DNA of 64,000 nucleotides. Source: CBDAQA01 sp965247815. GTDB taxonomy: Bacteria > Planctomycetota > Phycisphaerae > Tepidisphaerales > Tepidisphaeraceae. A program made the translations under genes and the position numbers. Shown piece by piece: positions 32,877 to 42,991 of the stretch. Each line of letters opens with the position of its first letter. Position 1 is the stretch's first letter. Below the pieces are notes generated by a model. It saw only the letters and a program-made list of their open reading frames with translations. It was not told where the DNA came from and did not search any database. The stretch is taken from NCBI GenBank assembly GCA_965247815.1, contig CBDFHW010000034.1, positions 62,001-126,000 of the forward strand, given 5' to 3'.

Positions 32877-34002
32877 GACTTTCCTCTCTTGCGCATCGAG
32901 ATGCGCTGCCTTACTACACTGCTTGACCGAACCCGATCCGGGGTGGACCGGTACGGAGAAATGTTGGTACTACACTTGGACCATGTGTTGGAAAGATCAA
33001 AAATACACCCTTAACGGCAAATCTCCAAGCGAAATTTTCTGCCAAACCCTTCAACGTAGCAATATTAGAATATTTTATCATTATTGGACGGGGATTCTTT
33101 CGCGGCGACGGGAGTTTCGATCCTTGTGAGGCTGCCTTTGCTGGAACGAACACTGCCGTCGCGTCCTAGAGATAAGCAACCGTAAACTTGCAATTAAGAT
33201 GCAAGGCTCTGGAATTTAAACTCCGCTGGCAATCCAATAAATTACGAGCGCCTGCCCGCGTTGTTCAACAACAGGGCAATAAATCCCTTTTGCCGAAATT
33301 CGGAGCAGGTATTGGGTAAATAGTGATAGCGAGGGTCCCAAAATATTGATCACTACCCTTACGGATGGTGCCAGGTCTTTTTTGTCCCCGCCCCGGCTTA
33401 CCCGTATGGACGACAGCCAGGGAGGCGTGGCCTGCAGCTAAGGGCACATCCATGGCCGATTTTGATCAATCTGCGGCCGTGCCACGCAGCTTCAAACGGC
33501 ATCATCTCGCCGTACTGCACATTCTCCGCCCGAGCCGGTTCTGCCGGCGGATTACCATGTGGTATTCAGTTTGATCAAAGCTAAACGCCGTCGAATGCAG
33601 TGGATGACGCAGCATCAAGGCGAAAAATGAACGCCGATTTTGCCGTCCATAACCCGCACAAATTAAAATTGCATTTGCGTTCAACTGTAGTATGATTATC
33701 GTCGGCGTCGTGGAGAATACTCTGTTTCGTGTACACGTATCCGGTCGTACCGCTCACATTTTGCGTACGAAATCCGGCACGTGTTAAATTAGGTGCATTT
33801 CTGTTTCGCAGTTCTGGCGTGGTCAGAAAATTTATCGTACGTCAGATCTGAGTCTTGTCCTGGCGGCTTGCGCGGGATGTTCTCGCGCAAATTCTCGGCA
33901 TTTTTGCGTCGGCGTGGTCGCGTTCGCGGTTGCGTTTATGCGAGTTGGTTGTCCGCCCGATTTCCGGGCCGGGCAATGGAAAAATTTCCCTCGGAGGGTC
34001 TG
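32877..34002. promoter_or_regulatory. 1.1-kb AT-richer intergenic region with candidate promoter for the giant plus-strand gene
   Basis: No convincing gene is seen between the divergent pseudopilin and giant repeat genes. A sigma70-like pair, TTGCGT (33761-33766), 17 bases, TTAAAT (33784-33789), would give a leader of about 205 bases before 34003. An inverted repeat TAGTGAT ... ATCACTA (33321-33355) may be an operator. Near 33365 TGGTGCCAGGTCTTTTTTGT and a short overlapping frame on the other strand look like dispersed-repeat debris. Confidence 0.4.
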
Positions 34003-37000
34003 ATGCAGCGGAAGAATCTGAAGTCGATGGTATCGGTTACGAATCACGGCAATGCGGTGAAGACGCGTCGTCGTCAGGCGCTTCTGTTGGCCCTCGTGGC
34101 GGGTGCGGGGTCGGTCGGCCTCCAGTCCAGCCAATCGCAGGCTGCAACCTGGGACGGCTCGGTCAATGACTTCGGGGCGACCACGACCACCAGCTTCCCG
34201 CATTGGAATGCGTACCCAGGCGGGGCCAACAATAACGTCGAAGCCGGCGTCGTGACGATTTCGACCGCCAGCTCGACCGCCCAGGCCGGGCAGGTCGCCG
34301 GGCAGGTCGTCGTCAACGATATCTTGGCCGGAACCACTGGTACCGGGAACGGCACTTGGGTTCAGACCGGCAACACGGTTACCGCCAACGGCTGGATGCG
34401 TTTCGGCACCGTTGCCGGTGGCACGGGTACCTATAACCAGTCGGCAGGTGTCCTAAATTTCAACGGCAACGGCAACATCGGTGAGGTTGCTACTGGCATT
34501 GTCAATCTAAGCGGCACTGCGGTCTGGAACATGCGTAGCAGCGGTAACAGCCCTGTCGCGATCGGCGGTTCGGGCAGCGGTGGTGGACAGTCGACCAGTC
34601 GCGGAACAATGAATATGTCCGGCGGTACTATCAACACCAACGCCAGCGAATTCTGGATCGGTAACGGTAATACGGGCACAGTCGGTGTCGTGAACATGAG
34701 CGGTGGTACGCTGAACGCCAACAACTGGCTCAGCGTCGGTCGCGCGGGTGGCACTGGTACCCTCAATTTCTCCGGCGGCGTCATCAACAAGACCGGTGGC
34801 GGGCACATCAGCTTGACCGGCATCGGCGGGACCGGCGTCATCAATCAGACCGGCGGCACTATCAATAGCACGGGCGCGGGTGAGGAACTCTTCCTGACCG
34901 AAAACAATTCCGGTACTTATAACTTTTCTGCCGGGATTGGTAACTTTGTCGGGATCAATACCGACACCAACGGCGGCACGGGTACCGTGAATCTGTCCGG
35001 CACCGCCGTGTTAAACACGGGTCCGATCACCCGCTCGGCTGCCGGGGGCAGCGGTAACCTGAACTTCAACGGCGGCAACATCAACGCGATCGTTGCCAGC
35101 ACTGCATTCATTCCCGCTAACGTCAACACCAAGATCGATGCCGGCGGTTTGAAGTTCGGCATGGCAGGTTTCAGTGAGACGATCGCTTCCTCGATCGCAC
35201 ACACGGGCACCGGAACCGATGGCGGGCTTATCGCTACCGGCACGGGTGGCGGAACCCTGACGCTGTCGGGTATCAACACCTACACCGGCCCGACCAGCAT
35301 CACGAATGCAAACTTGCTCATCCGCGGCGCCTCGCTCCCGCAGAACACTCGCCTGCTGACCACCGGTAGCTCGCTGATCGATTTCGGCGGGAACTTCCTG
35401 TCGCCCCAGGGCAGCACGACTCCAGGTCTCACTCTTCTGGACTTCTCAGACTCGGCCAGCACGAACCTTCAGTTCGGCATCGCGACCACGGGCGCCGATC
35501 AGGTCGCCGTGACCAACGCTGCCGCGTTGGGCACCGGCGGGACCATCACGGTCAACGTCGGCGTCGGTCAAACCCTGACCCCGGGTGCATACACCCTGCT
35601 CAGTGATACCAACGGCGGCGTCGGTGGCTTCTCGCTCACCAACAGCACGATCATCACCGGCGGCAACCAGTATTCCCTGTCGCTCTCCTCGACCAGCACG
35701 GCCGACATTCTGACCGTCGGCGTCGGTCAGGTCGCCAAGCTGTACTACACCGGCAATAGCAGCAACAGCCTTAACGTTGCCGGCAACTTCTCGAACAACG
35801 TCGCGGGCACTGTCACCGCGACCTCCGCTCCGACGGCAATCACCGACGTCGTCCTGACTGCCAACACCGCCACGACGGCGAACTTCGGTGCGACCCTGGG
35901 CGGCCTTGCCAGTGTCAACAGCCTTGAATTTACCGGGACCGGCACTCCGGCCGCTTCTACCCCCGTCACCATCAGTGGACCGGGAACGCTTAACATCAAC
36001 GCCGGTGCGAACACCTTCGCGGCCGGAACCGGTATTGTCATCGACGCCGGCCTCGCCGCGGGCAGCGGCATCTCTGCCAATCTGAACCTGCCGGTCAGCC
36101 AGTCGATCACCAATAACTCGGGCAGCCAGTTCGCCCTGAGCGGTGTGATCAGCAGCACGAACCCCAACACGGTTCTGACCCTCGGCGGTGCGGCCGGCAC
36201 GGGCGGCTTCCTGCTCTCGGGTGCCAACACGTATTCCGGCACGACCGTGATTCCGGGCAGCGCGGTAGTGCTCGGAAGCGCAACTGCTCTGGGCAACAGC
36301 GGTAACTTTGTCCAGGTCAATAGCCTTTCGGCTTCGCTTGACATCAACGGCAACGCCGTGCAGCAAGGTGGGATTACTTTCGGTGGTGGCGTGTTGAAAG
36401 ACACTGTCGGTACCGGCAGCCTGACCTTGACGGCCACCGGAGCGACCGGGGCCGCGATCAACATCACGAATGCGACCGCTCCAGGGTATATCAACCCGGT
36501 CCCAGCGGGGTCGAATCTCACCGCCGTGCCGCTGACCTTTACTGGCGCGACCAATTACATTGCCAAGTCGATTAACGCCGGTACACCGGTCATCACGAGC
36601 AACATCACCCTGAATGGTAACACGATCGTCGCAATGGCCGACACGGGTGGCGATAACTCGGGTGAGCTTAACCTGACTGGGACCATCAGTGGTCCAGGCT
36701 CTCTTGGCGTGCAGAACAACGCTGTTATTCCCGGGGTCACCTTTGCCAATCAGCAGGACTGGGGCACCTTGCTCCTGACGGGCACCAACACCTTTACCGG
36801 CGGAACGAACATCGCCTTCGGTCGCATTGTCGTCACCAACTCCAAGTCGCTGAGCACGGGCCCGATCACGATCGGCCAAAACGCCACCCCGGGTGGCCCG
36901 GCCGGTGTGCTGCAGCTCGGAAACAACGCCTACTCGGCCACCAGTTCGCCGCAGGCGATTGCGGCCGGCGTGACCGGCATCAACCTGACCAACAACATCA

Positions 37001-40000
37001 ACCTTGGTGGTGAAACCGCCACCGGTAACGGGGCCGACTACGGCTTCGGCATCGGCAACAGTCAGGGTTCTAACACCCTCAGTGGTAACATCGCTTTGAC
37101 CGGCCCGCTCGCGGTCATCGACACTGGGGCCACTGCCACCGCTGGCAGCGGAACGCTGACCCTCAGCGGCGTCATCAGTGGTGCAGGCCAGCTGCAGAAA
37201 AACGGTACCACCCAAATGATCGTGACGAACGCCAACACGATCACCGGAGGGTTCAACGTGACCACCGGCGAACTGCTGGTTCAGAACAACCTCGCACTCG
37301 GCACCGGCACGACGATCGTCGGAACCAACACCGCCGGGGTGAACATCCCGACAGGGTTCACGCTCGCTAACCCCTTCTCGATTAACGGTTCGGGTGTGGC
37401 CCTCGGCGGGGCGATCCTCGCTAGCGGTACCAACAGCACCGTGACCGGCCCGATCGACCTGGGTACCCTCGGTACCGCGGCACGAATCGGTGCCACGACC
37501 GGGAGCACGCTGTTCGTAACCGGCCCGATCCACAACGGCACCACCGGTGTCAGCCTTGACATCAGCGGCCTCGGTGCCGGTACCGCAGGTGGTACGGTGG
37601 TTCTAAGCGGTTCCAGTGACTACACTGGCATCACCACCGTGATCCGTGGTCACGCAATCGTCGATGGCACGACTCTGACCGCCGGCCAGTCGAACATCAG
37701 CAGCACCGGAAATATCCTCATCGACACCAGCGGAACCGCCGGTGAAGTCGGCACGCTGGTGATCCAGAACGGCGGCGTTGTCAAATCAACCGTCGGCAAC
37801 GTCTTGATCGCCAATGCTGTCGGTAACACGGGTTCGCTTACGATCACCAGCGGTTCGCTGGTCACTGGTGGTAACGTTCAAGTCGGCCTTGCCAATACCT
37901 CGACCGGTTCGATCAACTTAAGCAGCGGAACCCTCACGGCCGCCAACTTCGTAATCGGCAATACGCCGATCGGAAGTACCTCTACAGCGACCGTCACCCA
38001 GACCGCCGGTACCATCAACTCCCACTTCTTCTCGGTCGGCTTCAGCGGTGGTGGAACCGGTACGGCCAACCTGTCCGGTGGAACTTTGAACGTCAGGTCA
38101 CTGGCGACCTACACCGACGGCGAATTGGAAGTCGGTATCTTCGACAGCATTGTCGGTTCGTTGACCATCGGGGCCGGTCAGGCCGTCAATCTGGACAACA
38201 ACGCGAATTTCGTCGTCGGTTCACAGAACACTTCTGCGGCTAATTCGGTGGTACAGAACGCCGGCACCGTCACGTTCTACAGCAACACCGGCACCACCGT
38301 CGGTGGGACCGGCTCGCTGATCCTCGGCCGCACGAATGCTCTCGCTACGGCATCGGGTGCCGAAAGCTATACCCTCAACGGCGGCACGCTGACCGTCCCC
38401 TCGATCTCACGGTCGAGCACCAGCGTTGCTGGCACCGGAACCTTCAACTTCAACGGCGGCACGCTCGTCGCGGCTGCCGACAGCCCGACCTTTATCCAAG
38501 GCCTCAGCGCGTTCAAGGTTGGTCCGTCCGGCGGAACCTTCGACACGAACGGTCACACGGTCGTCGTCGCCCAGCCCATGCTGGACAACGGCGGTGGTGG
38601 TTTGACCTTGAATGACTCGGCAGTCACCCACGGCAAGCTGACCTTGGCGGGCAGCTCGACGTTGACCGGTGCAGTCACCATCAACGCCGGCACGCTGTCG
38701 GCCGCGAACACCACTGGTTCGGCGACCGGTTCGGGTGCAATCACCATCAACGGTGGTGCCCTGGCGTCGGGCACTGTTGGTAACGTGGACGGCCTGGTCA
38801 GTGCTGGCACGGGCCCGAACTTGATCGCCCCCGGCGATGTGGGTTCGATCGGTTCCCTGAAGATCGGCGGCATCATCAGCAGCGGTCAACCCGCTAACCT
38901 GACCACGATCAACTTCGATCTCGGTGCGGGCCCCGCGACCGTCATCGGTGGTAACAACATCGTCACCAACGGCGATCTTCTTACCATGGCCGCCGGTTCA
39001 CTGGTGTTGTTTGATACCGGCACCGCCTTGACCTTCGGCGGAGCGCCGGTCTCGGGCAACGATTACCGTCTGATCGCCGACTCCGATGCGATCGCGGCTT
39101 CGTCCAACTCGACGATCGACCCGGCCGCCTTCGCCCTGCCGACTCCGACCGGTGGCGCGACCTATAGCCTGTCGACCTCGGTCGACCCCGGTTACCTCGA
39201 CCTGGTCGTCGGTGGTGTGGTCGTCACGACCCCGCAGAACCTGACCTGGAACAACACGGGCGGGTCCGGCGACGGCGTTACGTTCGACACGACGATGCAG
39301 AACTTCAACAACGGCACCGGTGCCGCGACGTTCAGCTCGACTAATCACGACAACGTCACCTTCAACGACACCAACAACGGGCACTACGCGGTGAGCATCC
39401 CCTCGACCGTGACCCCGGGTTCGACCACCGTGAACAGCGCCGCGAACTACAACTTCTCCGGTGCAGGTGGCATCGGCGGAACCGGAACGCTCGTGAAGTC
39501 CGGTGCCGGCACGCTGACTCTCGCAACGGTCAACACCTACACCGGCGGCACCAACGTCTCCGGCGGTAAGCTGGTCCTGTCCGGGGCCGGAGCCTTCCCG
39601 TCCGCGACGAGCCTGACCATCGGAACCGGAGCTACGGTGCAGATCGCAGCACACACCGGTCCCGCGACCAACGTCGTCGTCGTCAAGACCAGCTCGTTCA
39701 CGAGCACCGGCCTTGTCGACCTTACCAACAACGACCTGGTCGTTCAGGGTGGCACGACGCTCGCTGCGATCACCACCCAGATCCAAACCGGTTATGCCGG
39801 CGGAACGTTCGCCGGAACCTCGGGGATCACCAGCTCGACGGCTGCCGCCGACAGCACCCACCTGACCACGATCGGTGTAGCCAATGGCCTCACCTCGTTC
39901 GAAGGTGCAACCGTCTCGGCCACCGACACCTTGGTGAAGTACACGTACTACGGCGATGCCAACCTCGACGGTGCCGTCGACGGGTCGGACTACACCAAGA

Positions 40001-40269
40001 TCGACGCCGCCTTCGGAACGGCCGCCAGCGGCTGGCAGAACGGCGACTTCAACTACGACAACAAGATCGACGGCTCTGACTACACGCTGATCGATAACGC
40101 CTTCAACACGCAGGGAACGACCCTCGGGACGAACCCCGCCGCGTTGATCGCCAGTGCGACCTCGCAGATCGCAAGCGGTTCCAGTGCAGTTCCGGAACCG
40201 ACCACCCTTGGTCTGCTCGGCGTCGGTGCAGTTGGTATGCTCGCCCGCCGTCGTCGTCGCAACGTCTGA
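34003..40269 (+). CDS. giant beta-strand-repeat surface protein with dockerin-like and PEP-CTERM ends (paralogue of 27312)
   Basis: 2088 residues from ATG 34003, which follows GGAGGG; the frame stays open upstream to 33793 but that part has no signal-like sequence. The signal region is RRRQALLLALVAGAGSVGLQ, ending near SQAATWDG. The body repeats units such as INQTGGTINS, VNMSGGTLNANNWLSVGRAG, and GGTLTLSGINTYTGPTSI, as in the gene at 27312. The dockerin-like pair (DANLDGAVDGSDYTKIDAAF, DFNYDNKIDGSDYTLIDNAF) and VPEPTTLGLLGV plus ARRRRR end it. The C-terminal 60 residues are nearly identical between the two proteins, while the repeat arrays differ in length. It should be exported, calcium-binding and sorted by an exosortase. 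The biological role is unknown. Confidence 0.88.
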   Translation: MQRKNLKSMVSVTNHGNAVKTRRRQALLLALVAGAGSVGLQSSQSQAATWDGSVNDFGATTTTSFPHWNAYPGGANNNVEAGVVTISTASSTAQAGQVAGQVVVNDILAGTTGTGNGTWVQTGNTVTANGWMRFGTVAGGTGTYNQSAGVLNFNGNGNIGEVATGIVNLSGTAVWNMRSSGNSPVAIGGSGSGGGQSTSRGTMNMSGGTINTNASEFWIGNGNTGTVGVVNMSGGTLNANNWLSVGRAGGTGTLNFSGGVINKTGGGHISLTGIGGTGVINQTGGTINSTGAGEELFLTENNSGTYNFSAGIGNFVGINTDTNGGTGTVNLSGTAVLNTGPITRSAAGGSGNLNFNGGNINAIVASTAFIPANVNTKIDAGGLKFGMAGFSETIASSIAHTGTGTDGGLIATGTGGGTLTLSGINTYTGPTSITNANLLIRGASLPQNTRLLTTGSSLIDFGGNFLSPQGSTTPGLTLLDFSDSASTNLQFGIATTGADQVAVTNAAALGTGGTITVNVGVGQTLTPGAYTLLSDTNGGVGGFSLTNSTIITGGNQYSLSLSSTSTADILTVGVGQVAKLYYTGNSSNSLNVAGNFSNNVAGTVTATSAPTAITDVVLTANTATTANFGATLGGLASVNSLEFTGTGTPAASTPVTISGPGTLNINAGANTFAAGTGIVIDAGLAAGSGISANLNLPVSQSITNNSGSQFALSGVISSTNPNTVLTLGGAAGTGGFLLSGANTYSGTTVIPGSAVVLGSATALGNSGNFVQVNSLSASLDINGNAVQQGGITFGGGVLKDTVGTGSLTLTATGATGAAINITNATAPGYINPVPAGSNLTAVPLTFTGATNYIAKSINAGTPVITSNITLNGNTIVAMADTGGDNSGELNLTGTISGPGSLGVQNNAVIPGVTFANQQDWGTLLLTGTNTFTGGTNIAFGRIVVTNSKSLSTGPITIGQNATPGGPAGVLQLGNNAYSATSSPQAIAAGVTGINLTNNINLGGETATGNGADYGFGIGNSQGSNTLSGNIALTGPLAVIDTGATATAGSGTLTLSGVISGAGQLQKNGTTQMIVTNANTITGGFNVTTGELLVQNNLALGTGTTIVGTNTAGVNIPTGFTLANPFSINGSGVALGGAILASGTNSTVTGPIDLGTLGTAARIGATTGSTLFVTGPIHNGTTGVSLDISGLGAGTAGGTVVLSGSSDYTGITTVIRGHAIVDGTTLTAGQSNISSTGNILIDTSGTAGEVGTLVIQNGGVVKSTVGNVLIANAVGNTGSLTITSGSLVTGGNVQVGLANTSTGSINLSSGTLTAANFVIGNTPIGSTSTATVTQTAGTINSHFFSVGFSGGGTGTANLSGGTLNVRSLATYTDGELEVGIFDSIVGSLTIGAGQAVNLDNNANFVVGSQNTSAANSVVQNAGTVTFYSNTGTTVGGTGSLILGRTNALATASGAESYTLNGGTLTVPSISRSSTSVAGTGTFNFNGGTLVAAADSPTFIQGLSAFKVGPSGGTFDTNGHTVVVAQPMLDNGGGGLTLNDSAVTHGKLTLAGSSTLTGAVTINAGTLSAANTTGSATGSGAITINGGALASGTVGNVDGLVSAGTGPNLIAPGDVGSIGSLKIGGIISSGQPANLTTINFDLGAGPATVIGGNNIVTNGDLLTMAAGSLVLFDTGTALTFGGAPVSGNDYRLIADSDAIAASSNSTIDPAAFALPTPTGGATYSLSTSVDPGYLDLVVGGVVVTTPQNLTWNNTGGSGDGVTFDTTMQNFNNGTGAATFSSTNHDNVTFNDTNNGHYAVSIPSTVTPGSTTVNSAANYNFSGAGGIGGTGTLVKSGAGTLTLATVNTYTGGTNVSGGKLVLSGAGAFPSATSLTIGTGATVQIAAHTGPATNVVVVKTSSFTSTGLVDLTNNDLVVQGGTTLAAITTQIQTGYAGGTFAGTSGITSSTAAADSTHLTTIGVANGLTSFEGATVSATDTLVKYTYYGDANLDGAVDGSDYTKIDAAFGTAASGWQNGDFNYDNKIDGSDYTLIDNAFNTQGTTLGTNPAALIASATSQIASGSSAVPEPTTLGLLGVGAVGMLARRRRRNV

Positions 40270-40309
40270 TCTCGATCAGGCTGATCGAACGGATCTGAAC
40301 CTCTAACAA

Positions 40310-40345
40310 ACAAAGCCGGCGACCCTCACGGGTCGCCGGCTTTGT
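40310..40345. terminator. bidirectional-looking terminator after the giant plus-strand gene
   Basis: A 16-base stem (ACAAAGCCGGCGACCC and GGGTCGCCGGCTTTGT) with a 4-base loop. The A-rich left side and T-rich right side make it usable from both strands. It lies about 40 bases after the stop codon at 40269. Confidence 0.85.
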
Positions 40346-40500
40346 TACGCGCCTCGGCGTGCCGCATGACGGCCTTATAAACATCGCAAAAGGTCGACGC
40401 GGGCTATCAAAACGATTTTTTTTGGGGTACGGTTGAGCCCCTACAAAGCCTCCCTGTTTCGCGAGCCAACTCCGCAGTCGGTTGCGCCTGAAAGCTGCCG

Positions 40501-41910
40501 ATGACAACGATTCAAAATCCGGACCTGACTCCGGGCGATTTGTTGCCCCTAGAGGTCGTGCCGACAACGGTCTGGCATCGGTTCTGGAATAACCCCGCCG
40601 CGGTATGGTGTGTCGCCCTGGTCCCCCACACGGTCGGCTTTCTTCTGTCGCTTCAGGGGATCGTCAAAGGAAGATCCCCCGGAAATCTTGGGGATTTTCT
40701 CGGTGCCGCCCGCGCGATGCTCCGGGGGCTGGATATCTACAGCAGCGGGTCGCACGGCTACATTTACCCGCCGCTGATTGCATTTCTATATCAACCACTG
40801 GCGATGCTGCCCGAGCGTTCCGCCGCGGTCGTTTCGCTGACGCTGAACGCCGCCGTTTCGGTCTTCACGCTGGTGCTCGTCAGTCGTGTGCTGGTCGAAC
40901 GCCTGCTCGGCAGAGTCGACGCGATGCTCGCCGCCAGGGTGGCCTTATTCGGGGCTTTCTGCACGCTCGATAAGATCAAAGGTGAATTCGCCCACGTCGA
41001 GACGAATGTTTTCATGCTGATCGCGTTCACCGCCGCAATGCGCTGGGTCGACAAGCGGCCGTGGCTTTGCGGTCTCGCGCTCGGTTTCGCGTTCAACATC
41101 AAGTACATGCCGTTGGTGCTCGTGCCTTACCTCGCACTCCGGCATCGCTGGAAAGCGATCGGCTGGTTCGCGGTCTGGGCCATTGTCTTTGCCGTCCTCC
41201 CCGCTGTTTCGATGGGGTTACGCGCCAACCTCCACGCGTGGGGTGAAGCAACGGGCGGCATCCTAAAACTGTTCGGCATTCACATTCAAATCCCGCACCC
41301 CGCTCACGTCCGGGACATCACTGACCCGGTCAGTATCTCACTCACCAGTGGAATTGCACGGATGACCCGGCTGCCGTCTCCATTCCCGCTACTGATCGCC
41401 GCGGGCGTGGCGGGCGTGTTCTTCGTTTTCATTGCCGCAGTCTATGCTCAGAAAAAAGTCCCGATCTTCGCCTGGCCGTCGGTGCAGCGACAGGCGACGG
41501 CGCCGTTCCGGGGCCTGCTTTCCACCGAGTGGATGGCCATGTTGTTGCTCACGCTCATCTTCAGCCCGTTCACCAATTCCCGGCACCTTTACATGCTGAT
41601 GGACGTCAACATCGCAGCGGGCGTTCTGATCCTGGGCACACGCGGACTGGTCCGGCGGACGCCGCTGATCATCGCCGCCGCCGTGATGGCGATCGGCGTC
41701 ACGTTCCCACCGGGCGGGACCAAGTCGTTCGATTTTGCCGATCAAGCCTGGCGAAACATCGGCGGCCCCGCGTGGTGCATGCTGGCCATGTGCGCGACCT
41801 TGGTCTGGACCAACGTCCGTTATCAAAGCGCCGCATCGCCCCGCAGCGCGTTCGACGAATCGCCCGCGGATCCAACCCCGCCACCGGCCGCCGACCTCAT
41901 TCCCGCATAG
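40501..41910 (+). CDS. GT87-like (DUF2029) membrane glycosyltransferase
   Basis: A 469-residue protein with about 10-11 membrane segments. The first outward loop reads NLGDFLGAARAMLRGLDIYS, followed by YIYPPLIAFLYQPLAML; the Asp plus the YPP pattern is typical of the GT87 polyprenol-phosphate-mannose-type transferases (PimE group). GLALGFAFNIKYMPLVLVPY also matches the family. These GT-C enzymes add a sugar from a polyprenyl phosphate donor on the outer face of the membrane. Donor and acceptor are not known. No clear ribosome site precedes the ATG. It and the similar gene at 42992 flank a DNA-repair gene. Confidence 0.78.
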   Translation: MTTIQNPDLTPGDLLPLEVVPTTVWHRFWNNPAAVWCVALVPHTVGFLLSLQGIVKGRSPGNLGDFLGAARAMLRGLDIYSSGSHGYIYPPLIAFLYQPLAMLPERSAAVVSLTLNAAVSVFTLVLVSRVLVERLLGRVDAMLAARVALFGAFCTLDKIKGEFAHVETNVFMLIAFTAAMRWVDKRPWLCGLALGFAFNIKYMPLVLVPYLALRHRWKAIGWFAVWAIVFAVLPAVSMGLRANLHAWGEATGGILKLFGIHIQIPHPAHVRDITDPVSISLTSGIARMTRLPSPFPLLIAAGVAGVFFVFIAAVYAQKKVPIFAWPSVQRQATAPFRGLLSTEWMAMLLLTLIFSPFTNSRHLYMLMDVNIAAGVLILGTRGLVRRTPLIIAAAVMAIGVTFPPGGTKSFDFADQAWRNIGGPAWCMLAMCATLVWTNVRYQSAASPRSAFDESPADPTPPPAADLIPA

Positions 41911-42084
41911 CCGCCTGTCGTGGCACAGGCATCCTTGCCCGTGTGTTCGAGCGAAGCGATCTTCAGATAACGACATTGAACGCCTCAATCGCACCGGGCG
42001 GGGACGCCCGCGTCAGTGTTCTCGATCTTGCCAAAGTCTCAACACGGCGACGTCCCGCAGAAACGTAACGACCACGGTCGCTGC

Positions 42085-42810
42085 TTAGAACCGACGCAAA
42101 TCGCCCGCTGCGGAAGGATCGAGCCCGGCAATCCGCCGGCACCGCCGAAGGATGCCGTCGAACATTTCGGTCGTCAGCCGGCCCGTAAACGTGTTCTGCT
42201 GGCTGACGTGGTAAGAGCCGATCAGCACCAGTCCCGGGCACAGCACGACCTCGGCCCCGTGTCCGAACCCCGGCCGGGTGTCGATCGAACATCCATTCCG
42301 CACAGCCAACGTGACGGCGGCCGACCAGGCGATCCCGCCCAGCGCGAGGATGACCCGCTTGTTCCGCAGCGAACCCCATTCGCGGTCCAGAAAGGTCGAG
42401 CAGTTGGCGACTTCGTCCGGCAACGGCTTGTTTCCCGGCGGGGCACACCGGGCCGTCGCGCTGATAAAACAATCGGTCAATGTCAGCCCGTCGTCTTTCG
42501 AGACGCTCGTTGGCTGGTTCGCCATCCCGCAACGGTGCAACGCGGCGAACAGAAAATCACCGCTGCGATCCCCGGTAAACACCCGGCCCGTGCGGTTCGC
42601 GCCGTGCGCCCCCGGGGCCAACCCGAGCACCCAGAGCCGGGCATCCGGGTCCCCGAACCCCGCAACCGGCCGGCCCCAATACTCGTGCGCGGCGTACGCC
42701 CGCCGCTTGGTCGTGGCCACTTCGCTGCAATACTCGCGTAATCGCGGACAGGCCACGCACGTTTCAATGTCGCGGCGAAGTTTTTCGAAAATGGGAATCG
42801 ATCGGGCCAT
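42085..42810 (-). CDS. uracil-DNA glycosylase, family 5 (UDGb-type, iron-sulfur)
   Basis: Removes uracil (and in this family hypoxanthine or xanthine) from DNA to start base excision repair. The 241-residue protein has CVACPRLREYC with Cys 18 and 21, and two further cysteines in RCAPPGNKPLPDEVANC, the usual spacing for a [4Fe-4S] cluster. The active-site motif is GLAPGAHGANRTGR (with Ala in place of the catalytic acid, the hallmark of family 5), and HVSQQNTFTGRLT is the C-terminal DNA-contact motif. ATG 42810 fits family starts; an open frame extends to 42918. It lies between two convergent or flanking GT87 genes with no shared operon. Confidence 0.92.
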   Translation of the reverse strand: MARSIPIFEKLRRDIETCVACPRLREYCSEVATTKRRAYAAHEYWGRPVAGFGDPDARLWVLGLAPGAHGANRTGRVFTGDRSGDFLFAALHRCGMANQPTSVSKDDGLTLTDCFISATARCAPPGNKPLPDEVANCSTFLDREWGSLRNKRVILALGGIAWSAAVTLAVRNGCSIDTRPGFGHGAEVVLCPGLVLIGSYHVSQQNTFTGRLTTEMFDGILRRCRRIAGLDPSAAGDLRRF

Positions 42811-42991
42811 AGCGGTGATCCGTTGTAACAAAAACGAAGGTAGCATTTTCGCTCGCTGACGAGAAAGACACAGAGCACGGTCCTGTCGACTTTTCGTGCC
42901 GTTAGCACAACGAGTCAACAGCCACTCGAGCGTTCGCGATGCGTAGCTTCCTGATATAGCGGGTGAACGATCGCACTGTTACCGTCGGCTA

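Noticed and set aside
32875..33129. 84-codon plus-strand frame in the 1.1-kb intergenic region
   Set aside because: Cys/Trp-rich with no ribosome site and overlapping the start of the pseudopilin control region. No support beyond length.
33265..33574. Overlapping short frames on both strands near the TGGTGCCAGG phrase
   Set aside because: Each is 60-70 codons, they overlap each other, and the phrase looks like a repeat; treated as non-coding debris.
33793..34002. 70-codon N-terminal extension of the giant plus-strand protein
   Set aside because: ATG 34003 has a GGAGGG site and gives a normal signal region. The extension would place the signal deep inside the protein.
35446..37533. Open frame of 695 codons opposite the giant repeat gene
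   Set aside because: It is the exact antisense of a repetitive GC-biased gene, is rich in Arg/Gly/Asp, and has no fold-like pattern. Similar antisense frames occur over all the repeat regions here.
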